This document shows positions 13,201-22,700 of a DNA stretch of 64,000 bases, piece after piece; position 1 is the stretch's first letter, and every line of letters begins with the position of its first letter. Under the pieces are notes generated by a model. The model was not told the DNA's origin. It saw only the letters and a list, made by a program, of their open reading frames with translations, and searched no databases. Origin of the DNA: Leptidea sinapis (lineage: Eukaryota > Arthropoda > Insecta > Lepidoptera > Pieridae). Position numbers and translations under genes: made by a program. The stretch covers positions 12,438,001 through 12,502,000 of the forward strand of contig NC_066268.1 of assembly GCF_905404315.1 (NCBI RefSeq). The letters are read 5' to 3'.

Positions 13201-15008
13201 ATAAAATAACACGTAATAAGCGACGGCTACGGCACTGCACTACACTGAAGGCCCGTGAGGCGAGGCGTGCGGACAGCGGGGGGATATGCTCCTGCTCTTT
13301 AGCTCTCTTTCTTTCTTACGGGGGTAGCCCGACTGCATTCAACTCACGCGCTTCTAAAGTTTTGTATAATACTACGACAACATATTGAGCACACGTCTGA
13401 CTGTTTAGCTTTAGGGAATAGTTACTTAATTCAGAGGCTGAATAACAAAATTAATGATATCGCTATATTAAAGTGCGAGATGGATTTTATTGAAAGTGAC
13501 CGAAATAGGAACTGACGTCGCCATCTTGTGACACGTACAATTTGATTGTTTTATGTTTGTATTGAGATACCCCAGCTGTAACATCGTACATATATTGTGA
13601 TAGTGATTTAATTACCATACCCAATTGTAATTAAATTTATAATGAGTTATATATATATAGTGAATTATGTCAGGCGCATGAGATATTTACGTTTGTTTTA
13701 GGGCCGTATGCCAGAAGTATTTATTACGTAATGTATGGTTGTCTCCGTCTTCATAACTGTGCATAAAAGAGACAAAAATACACTTGATAGTGGATTTCGT
13801 ATTGAGACGCCTTCTGGAATGACCGACCCTAGTAAGACATGCGTTGTGGTCGCTATGTGCACATTGACTAATCAGTTTTAGGTGGTTTAAGTTATCATTT
13901 TAGGTGGGCATTATTTACAAAAAAACCCATGATAATATAAATTGCACCCATTTTATGTCTTTAGTGTTAACAGTTTTCTTGTCACAATAATGGATTGTTC
14001 AGTCATAATGCAATTGCAGTTTTGTCCATTCGGATGTGTAGAAATCATTGACGTTCAATAGATAACTAGACTTCCAATCGCCTATTATTTGCTAATAATA
14101 ATCGCTTATTATATTGTATATACGTATACAATATAATAAGCGTATACATATACAGATAAGACATTAAAACATTCATTAAAATTAACACCACATTTCATGG
14201 CAAAGTTATTGTATACGCTCATTAGATACTTGGACGCGAACACGAGGCATTGGGAGGCTTTGTCATTGCGTGGCTGTGTACTCAAAGCGCGGTCGAAGCA
14301 GAACTGAATGAAAACTCTCCCTAATAGACGCGTAGGGTTTTGCTTCAGACAATTTTTATGCGTGATCGTTAGTCTAGTTGTTTATTGTACGTTAATGGTA
14401 GCAATTCAAAAGTTAATACATGTTTATGCATTTCGAAGATCCTTGAAACGTTACATGGAAACATATATTATATTGCCTTTATGTCTAACACACTTCAGTT
14501 AATATGAATATTAATATAATCACTTCAATGGCTTGAATCCAGAAGCCCATAATTGTATGTTTGGTACATACCAGACATTGTTACGTTATTAACAAAATTA
14601 AGCTTTAAATGGTTGTACAGTCCTTGTTTTGTATAAGAAAATATTATGTTATGTTCTTCGAATGGAACTTTAGTTTGCTGTTGAAATAAATTTCTAAAAA
14701 TATATATTTCTTTTATTGTAGAGTTATCAGTCGGTTCGTCTTTGATATGGTGTATTGATCGTAAAAGGGAATTGTTAACCTGTATCTCGCTTATGTTTTG
14801 GATCTTAGGACTTGTTACGCCGGCAACACCTGACCGAAATGGTTCCATGTTTATTTTACTGTATTGCCTTTTACTAAAATGGAACATTTCAATTCAGGTG
14901 GTGCCGGCAGAGAGTGAGGACAAGTTCAAATGCTTGTATCTTCTTGTTGAAACAGCGGTGGCTGTTCGGCAGCGAGAAATGGAACAGGAGGAAATGATTT
15001 TACCATAA
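10175..15008 (+). CDS. TGIF-family TALE homeodomain transcription factor (achintya/vismay-like), long isoform
   Basis: Exons: tentative first 10175-10226, then 10919-11190, 11459-11674, 12087-12283, 12593-12692 and 14898-15008, giving about 315 residues. The TALE homeodomain spans residues 63-126 or so. It starts RKRRGNLPKNSVRILKRWL, contains the three-residue loop extension (HRFNAYPSDSEK) and ends with the recognition helix VCNWFINARRRILPEM. RKRRGNLPK and the ISRRG just after the domain are TGIF hallmarks. The intron LQ|VCNW falls inside the recognition helix. An acidic, Gly/Met-rich middle follows. The last exon encodes FKCLYLLVETAVAVRQREME, matching the conserved C-terminal LLVEVAL helix of vertebrate TGIF1/2. 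These proteins are nuclear repressors of TGF-beta/Smad and retinoid targets; the Drosophila pair act in the meiotic-arrest spermatogenesis programme. Only the first exon is uncertain: several phase-1 donors would fit. Confidence 0.87.
10680..10730. repeat. Perfect 19-bp inverted repeat in the first TGIF intron
   Basis: Arms at 10680-10698 and 10712-10730 are exact reverse complements with a 13-base loop. They could form a hairpin in DNA or nascent RNA, or be a foldback remnant. Confidence 0.8.
11769..11992. mobile_element. hAT-type MITE in a TGIF intron (copy 1)
   Basis: A 224-bp element with imperfect terminal inverted repeats (ATAGGTTCTCAACG on the left, GTTGAGAAACTAT on the right) is flanked by an 8-bp duplication, GCTAGATC, at 11761-11768 and 11993-12000. 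An 8-bp duplication and a GGTTCTCAAC end are hAT features. A related copy in the opposite orientation is at 36788. Confidence 0.85.
12593..12758 (+). CDS. TGIF alternative terminal coding exon (short isoform)
   Basis: If the donor CAG|GTTAGC at 12692/12693 is not used, the exon reads on for 22 codons, including the stop TAA at 12756-12758. It adds a proline-rich tail (VSSTPPPPVAVELEV then ATTDMT), and the protein would be about 300 residues. The extension stays open and is rich in GC-ending codons like the upstream coding sequence, which argues for use. It would lack the conserved LLVETA helix supplied by the exon at 14898. Confidence 0.55.
12759..14060. other. Last TGIF intron, or 3' UTR of the short isoform
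   Basis: Non-coding. 13220-13340 is noticeably GC-richer than its surroundings. No exon was recognised. Confidence 0.4.
14060..14262. repeat. Interspersed repeat with palindromic core (copy 1)
   Basis: Shares blocks with 21513-21703, including ACTAGACT.CCAATCG, ATTCA..AAAATTAACACC and GACGC.AACACGAGGCA. It contains a perfect palindrome: 18-bp arms at 14103-14120 and 14125-14142 around TACG. It looks like a MITE fragment of unknown family. Confidence 0.65.
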
Positions 15009-15085
15009 GCAACATATCGTAGGTGATAGCCTGAAAATAATGCATTACTTTGTTCAAAGTATTCAGAGCAAAAATATCATTTAAG

Positions 15086-15360
15086 AATAAAACAATTTCT
15101 ACCCTCTTAATTAATGATAGCAAAACACAATGAATCAATAATTTAGGAGTAAGTTTTACATTGAGTAAGTTGTTTTAGATTAGATATCTGCTATTTTACC
15201 ATTAGATGGTATAAGTATAAATCTTAGTTTTAAAGTATAAGTGATTTTTTCTGAGTCTTAATTGCTCCAAAGATATTAAAGATCATTATTTTGTATTGTC
15301 AAGTCGATTCAGCTGTTTTAAGCACGTTAAATTTCTACTCATTTGTTTTCAGTGAATAAA
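15086..15360 (+). promoter_or_regulatory. TGIF 3' UTR with polyadenylation signals
   Basis: AATAAA hexamers lie at 15086-15091 and 15355-15360, 78 and 347 bases after the long-isoform stop. Either could end the transcript. Confidence 0.5.
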
Positions 15361-16312
15361 ATGTTTTAATGTAAATTTTTGTGTAAATATAGACAATATT
15401 TATAAAATTCAGATAGTCTTGTTGATGGCGTGTGATCACGGAACATTGTCGTTAAAAATACTAGACAGGCTTTCAGTCGTGTTTAAAAAAAACGATTAGG
15501 TTATAAATGGCAGGTTACTAAAAACAAAAGATCAGCACCTTATTTATCCAACAAGCTATATAATTTTTCTGATGAGAAATGTGATTATTTATTCTATCAA
15601 TTTAAAAAACGACACATCAACACAAGCAATTTATTCAGATAAATAATGGTTGATGTATAAAAGTTATAATTTGGTAATATGGGGTCCGCGTTTATCTAAA
15701 AAAAATAAAAAATGTCCGACTGAAAAATTATCTTCTAGTGAAAAAGTATAATATATATAGTAGTTATGGACCCAATAAAGTACTTCTTGGGAATAGGTTC
15801 AGCTGTTTAGTGCTATGACCGCTAACAGAATACTGGTGTTTGTTATTTATAAAAAAAGGCGGTAACACCCAGCTTAACTTTACCATTGTGAAATTTAAAG
15901 CTTTTTGAACAAATCAAAAAGATTCGATCCCACACCACATAAGAATAGAATGTGAAAAGTTATCCTCGAAAGTGTTTGTGCATGCCCTTTTACTAGAATA
16001 AATTTATTTTTCTGTCTATCAAAGGACAGAAGCGTCGATAGAACTTAGGGCGCAAGTTGCAAAAGAAAGGTTTTGTGTGAGGCAAGTTGATGATTTGGAT
16101 GAAAGGATATTTTAAAAATGATTAGAAAATATGAGTGAAGTAGTGAGGATTGATTCAAAACCTGAATCTGATCAGTCTGGAATCCAAAAAGTACTAAAAA
16201 CTAAAATTTCCAAATTATGTAATTTACTTGTATTTAAAAAAGTCTCTATGAGAGCTCTACCACTCCACTTAATTTTGATAAAAACCAAGTGATATACGAT
16301 ATCTATAATAAG
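15361..16312. other. Region between the TGIF end and the SINE
   Basis: AT-rich sequence between the convergent TGIF and AK1-type genes. I recognise no gene or repeat. Confidence 0.35.
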
Positions 16313-16560
16313 ATGACCTGTATAGCCGAGTGGTTAGCGATCTTACCTACTATGCTAGAGGTCCCGGGTTCGAATCCCGGTAGGTGCAAGCATTTATATG
16401 ATGAATATTGATGTTTGTTTCCGAGTCATGGATGTTTATACGTATTTATGTATGCTTAAGTAAGTATATTGTATTAAATATATCGTTGTCTTGCAAACCA
16501 TAACACAGGCTATATGCTTAATTTGGGGCAAGATAATTTGTGTAAAAGTGTCAATAATAC
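16313..16560 (+). mobile_element. tRNA-derived SINE, family 1 (copy 1)
   Basis: The head has pol III A box TAGCCGAGTGG and B box GGTTCGAATCC. The tRNA-unrelated body ends near TTTGTGTAAAAGTGTCAATA. Copies at 26960-27214 (minus) and 36110-36364 (plus) share both parts, which shows a SINE and not a tRNA gene. Confidence 0.85.
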
Positions 16561-16734
16561 TATAATTACAAGAATTAAACCACATTAAGTCAAACTAGTC
16601 CAGTATGGGGATGAACAAAAATGACAAACATAAGCACTGTTTTTTGTAAAGGTAAAACGCCGAGGAAAAGTTGCTTGATGCATGTTCAGCAGACACGATC
16701 ATATTATAGTGATTATTAAAACACACACAACAAC

Positions 16735-16750
16735 AAATAATATTTATTAG
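16735..16750 (-). promoter_or_regulatory. Polyadenylation signal of the AK1-type gene
   Basis: The minus strand reads CTAATAAATATTATT just beyond the stop at 16787, giving a 3' UTR of only about 60 bases. Confidence 0.55.
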
Positions 16751-16786
16751 AAGCCGTTATGTGTATGTACAATGTCAGAGGTGTGA

Positions 16787-19700
16787 TCAGTGCGCGACGA
16801 GAGGATCCAGAATTTCCTGCACCTGGTTGAAGATGGAATCTACAGTATCTTCTGCGTTTATCTGAAAATAAGATATAATATGTTGGTTGATTTATATCTT
16901 TAATAATTGATAAGATTTTTTTAAGTATTTAGAACTATATTTACAATACTATGACTACATTAAATTAAAACTATCTGTACGGTACTTGCTGATTTTATGA
17001 GGAATCATGAGGGTAGTTGTACGTGCTCCACTATCCGATGACACAAATCGCGCTTGGGTTGACAAGCGGACAGAGACAATTGATCTTTGCTCGGGCGTGG
17101 TCGATAGCACTACATATGTAAACCGTGTTTACCCTGAGTAACCAGTGATCATCAAGTCTAGTGTTGACGTTCAATACTAGTGTCTACATATAAAACTTTG
17201 CAAGCTAGCGATCGCCAGTGACGTTCACCTGGAACACCGGAGACCGTTGGAGCTGCTGCGCCGCCGCCATCTGAGTGACGTGGGAGTGTTCAAAGGTTAG
17301 TGGATTGCATTTACTCCTTTCCTCATGATTCTTGGTTGATTGCAAGTGCCTACATAAATTCATTTATTTAAAGAGTCAAACCGGCGACTATAGGAAACCT
17401 TAATACAGTCCCAGATATTATTCCTGAGCCCGAACACTATCATTACGTGGAAGCGTACCAAGAATACTGGCAGCATTTCCGCGTTGGATAGCTAGGCTGA
17501 TCCGTTGACCGAAATAGCTGCCAGCGCTTGGGTTTCCAGTAGCCTTATTGAGGCGCGAAGATAGTATTTTGAACATTCTCCGCGCCTCTGGGCCCCACGG
17601 GCCAAGTGTCTCGATACCAAACGGCACAAAGATGTACGACTCACTGAGACCAACATATTTGCGACGCTGGCTATTGATAAGCTTTAAGTATAAATTTGGT
17701 GTCATCGAATGTTCTACTCATCAGTATATTAGAAATCAATGGGACTGTTCCACACGACATTTTCATTCCTAATTCGTAATTATTAAACTACCATAGAAAT
17801 TTTCATGTCAACGCATTTCCTTACGCTTTGGGTACATCAATCAACAAGCTGTATCCATAGGCTATCCCCGTCGTCGTAGATACATTAGTTAGTATTTTAT
17901 AAACAATATTCGGGTTTCTACACGTTGCGATTTCACACTGTAAAGCTTAGTTTTTCGGAAATATTGTACTTATCCATTTATATATCCCAGACCAACATCT
18001 TCTATGAGAAGGCATAATGGCATAAAAGGTATTTATTTTCTCAAAATTGATTCCTTAAGAATTATTTTTGATGTCGTTTCTAATATACTAGATACTACTA
18101 TCGCTTTGGAAACAAATGGCGTTCGGAGAGAGAAGAAGCGGCGCAAGAAACTCTCCCAGCATTCTTTTTTTGCGCTCTTTTCAATAAAAATATACAATAT
18201 TGTACAGTCATTTCTATCGCTATAAAACAATCATCTAGTCCCAGGCTATCCGATCACTTAGATATTCAGCTGTGGAGTAGTAGGATTGACGACAGAGCCA
18301 TTTTTTAATAAAACATTTAAATTTATTGATAGATAATGCATGAACAGTGGCTGGGACTTTATTATAAAAGTGTATACATTAACCCTTAAAGCTATTATGT
18401 ATCTTATGAAGCCTACTAGAATTAGTTACAAGCAATCCCTTATTTCTAGTGTTATAATAATGAAAATCACTATTAAGAGCAAAAAGGTGACGATTTTTGT
18501 GAACGTATATTATCCCTACTTATTTTATAAATGGGAATGTAAGTTTGTTTGTAATGCTTTTACGCTGGAGCTACTGAACTGATTTTGATAAAATTTGGTA
18601 CAGCGATAGCCTAGAACTTGGGACAGGACATAGGCTATATTTTATCCCTGAAAAATCCATGTTTCCCGCGGGATTTGTGAAAAACTGAAATTCATGTCGA
18701 TGAGCTATAACTATACCAATAGAAGGTATAGTTTGCCATAGCAATCTTCATCGAAATAAGATTCATGTAATATGTTGGGAACGGGAACCGCAACTGGAAT
18801 AGGACATGAGATAATATTCAATTCCAAAGTAGATTATTATTTTTAAAAACCCTTTATTTACGCGGATGAAGTCGCGGGCATCAGCTAATATTTTCATAAA
18901 TGTGCTGACGATGAACTGTCATAATAATTATTTCTTTAAATTTTTCTTTGAGAGACTGTCTATAATATGTTAGGAATTCATGTCCTTGGCTCCTTTTAGT
19001 GTGGGTTTGTGACTACTGCGTTCGCTTCTGACGCTACAAGGCGATCCATCCTTTTTGCGACAGAATTTTATTCTTTGCACGTACTACCTTTTTTAGTTTG
19101 TCCGGATACTGCATCAGGACATGCACGTTGTTATCGTGGAAGGTCTTGAGTCTCAACTTGATTGTCTCCTCATTGTCGTCGGCACGTCCCGAGCTGGCTG
19201 CGCGACCCAGCAACCGCTTCGTCAACGTCTCTGTCGACGCCTCGAAATATATTATCACCTGCAAAATTTTAGATATCAACATAAGTTGGGGTGAGCTTCC
19301 TTGTTGGTGCCAGCTCACGGCTTTAATAATAACATTAGTATTTTTCATCAAAGAGACATATTTCAGTAAAGAAGAATTTGGTATCACTAATGAAGCTAAT
19401 TTAAGAAAAACATACTAGGCATAATCGTTAAGTTCATACCTATACCTATAGCAGATCGGCATCTTTCTGACGTTATAGTGATTTTAGATTCAGGTCGCTA
19501 CAGACCCGTGCTGATACTTCAAAAATCATCCGTCAAAATTACGCAATTTTTGTTGGAAATTATTGTTATGTACTGAAATATTAAACCACTTTTTGTTATG
19601 TAAAATATATTTATTCTATCAAAGTATTTATTATTTAAACATGTTTGCCATCTCACGAGAAAGTCATTTATGTCTTTGAAATCTGGGAGTACTTTGAGTT

Positions 19701-22700
19701 AGCAAATTTTTTAATGGTGTTTTGTATGGATACTTGAGAAGAAAACTTTTATCTTTTTCAAAAATTTTCCAATTTGCAGTAAAATCGTAGTCGGTTGGGG
19801 CCAGGTATGGCTACTTCTATTGCTTTTAGTACAGGGGTTCCGTAGAATTAAAATAGTTTCACAAGACGTGTGAGGTGTTGGAGTCTGAGGAGTAACTGTC
19901 TCACTGCGAGTTTCGACATTATTGTTCAAATTTTGGGACAATAGAAATATTAATTTGTTGTTATTGTTTGACCGGATCGGAGGAAATTGAATTACACCAT
20001 GAAGTGACCATGAAACGGTTACTATAACATTTCTATGGGTAAACTTCGCTAAATTGTTGTGGCGTTTGACCCTGAGTCAGCGATTATCGTATAGAGTCCT
20101 ATGAAACTATTACTATTTATTTTGTAATTTAGGTGTGTTATTATTCTGACAATGACAATGTCCTCTCCCAATATTTATTTAATTAATCCATATTATTTGT
20201 TGTGTGGGACCATAGCACACCTTCGTGAGTATCGAGGTCTTCTTCATTTGGTACGAGTTCTTCCTCTTCTACTTTTGGCGTCTAGTAGATACTATTTTGT
20301 GATTATACTACCCCATCTTTCGTAACTGATTAATAAAATGAGAATGCTAGCAGAAAAACTCAGCCCATTTCCATCTTCGCACCACACACCACAAATTTAA
20401 TTATCATCCCATCATGTGGATGTGTGGCTTTCCTTATTGGCTTGATATTTTTTAAGGAACTTCCCATGTGCTACTTATATTTGGAATGAACCTCATTGTG
20501 CGGAGTTTCCAGGAGGATACGACATGGGTACCTTCAAAAAAGATGCACCTTTGTAAAATGCCGACAATAATGCTGTGATTCCTCTGGTGCTGCAAGAGCT
20601 AGATTAACTGCTAGCTTGTCCTTCTCTTATATAAAAAGTATTGGTAGTAAAAGGTATTGTAAATTATGTTGCATCAACTATACAATTTCTTTACCAAAAA
20701 GAAAAACTTTTTATGTAGCTCAATCCTAGAATTATATTCTTTGTCATATAATCTTAGCACTCACACCTTCACATCCCTCAACCTGTGGGAGGCTTCTTTG
20801 CACATGATGCGGGCTAGATTATGGGTACTCCAACATCGCCTATTTCTGCCGTGAAGCATGTGGAGGCCTTATTGTGTTTCGTTCTGAAGGGCGTCGTAGC
20901 TTGTGAAATTACTGGGCAAATGAGACTTAACATCTTATGTCTCAAGGTGACGAGCGCAATTGTACTACCGCTCAGAAGTTTTGGGGTTTTCAAGAATCCT
21001 GAGCGGCACTGCATTATAATAGGCTGGGTTCATCAATTACCATCAGCTGAACGTCCTGCTCGTCTCGTCCCTTATTGTTATAAAAAAAAACCATCATATT
21101 GATAAGTCAAGTGGAATGCAAGTCTACAAACATAATATATGAAGCAAGACACAATGTACATAATCTATTTACATTTACACCCGCATTTTCATGGAGAGTT
21201 TCATGTTTGTTTGTGTTTGATAGCTGGATTAACTCTGATATCTGATTGGTTGCAATCGGAGTTGTAACGTCGATTATCTCCTCGTTTTAAATTAAGCACT
21301 CACATTGACTGGCGCGACAGCTTTCTCGAAGGCGATGCCCTGTGACTTCTCGCGGGGGTACCCGTCTATGAGGAAACCTTTGGCGTCGTTAGCGTGGGCC
21401 AGAATAGCCTCCCGCAGCAGATCCAACACAATGTCGTTCGGAACCAACTCACCTGCCCATAATACAAGATATTAGTTTAAAATTATCAATTTAGTTATTG
21501 ACGCACAATAAATAACTAGACTACCAATCGTATATTAAAAGGTCGTCAAAAAATCTCCGAGCGGCGTTGTATATACGTATACATTAACTTAAACAGATAA
21601 CATTAAAATATTCATTCAAATTAACACCTTATTTGGTCGAAGTAATGTTCATAGCCTATTGTATACGTTCATAAGTAGCTCGGACGCTAACACGAGGCAA
21701 TAATATTTTATTTTAGCAATTGAAATGTAATTATTTAGCAAAATAATTGAATACGTCAAGTTATTTACACAATTTTGTACTCTTTATAATATATGTATAT
21801 CGTTAATTTTTAATCATTTACCAATGCAAGAGGATTAGATTCTGTTTTGTACTTAATAAATAAAGAAGAATCTTTAACAACAACGAAATTTCATTTTTTT
21901 TAAATAGTGTTCTGTGGCAACAACCTGTTGAAATAATTGATATGCCAAAAATCCACACGTATGTTTTTACCATCAAAGTTCACGGATTCGCTATGTTGTT
22001 CGAACGGCATTTGGCTTATAGGGAAAATAGATGCACATTGGAAAGTCAAAGTAATATAAACTTTATTCAAATAGGCTTAAACCAAGCTTTGGAATCGTCA
22101 TTATACATTATTTATTTAAATAACTAAATCTACCAGATGTTCGGAAAAAGCTCATAAGAAAAAAAAATCATTCCTTGAACAATTATTTCGCTGTGGTTTT
22201 TTGCTTCGACGCACAAAAATATGCTCCAAATGACTAGTACAACTACTAGTACTGGAAATAGTTATAGTGAGCCAAAAAAAAATATGACCACTTTGGCAGG
22301 TCGCCATTTTGGTAAACATTGAAGACGAGACTTTGGAATGTTTTAATAAGAACGCCAGCCTTGTCAATCTCAAGAGGGTTACGACAATCTTCTTCTACTA
22401 GTCATGCGGATTATTGAATTTTCCAATTTTGACATATACATATTGCATACTGTATGCAATTACATTATTGTGACAGTAATCACGACCATCATGTTCACGA
22501 AGCATCCTTACACAAACAATGAATTCAAGCTCTAAAGGTTGGTGCATCTATACTATATAGTTAATTCTTTATAACTTTTTATGAAATAGTTTATAACATT
22601 TTAAAGGGGACTATATTGGATGCAGCATCTTACAAACTAATTAGTTATGTATATTACAGCCATTGTAAATTACGCTATTTGATTGAAAAGGGCGGCCGTT

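Noticed and set aside
13220..13340. GC-rich patch as a promoter or exon
   Set aside because: No open frame with splice sites and no core promoter motif could be supported.
16316..16388. Possible tRNA gene
   Set aside because: A and B boxes are present, but the same sequence with a shared non-tRNA body occurs at 27 kb and 36 kb, so it is a SINE head.
16991..17340. Inverted repeat AGGAATCATGAGG / CCTCATGATTCTT suggesting a transposon
   Set aside because: Only about 13 bp match and no target duplication was found; too weak to call.
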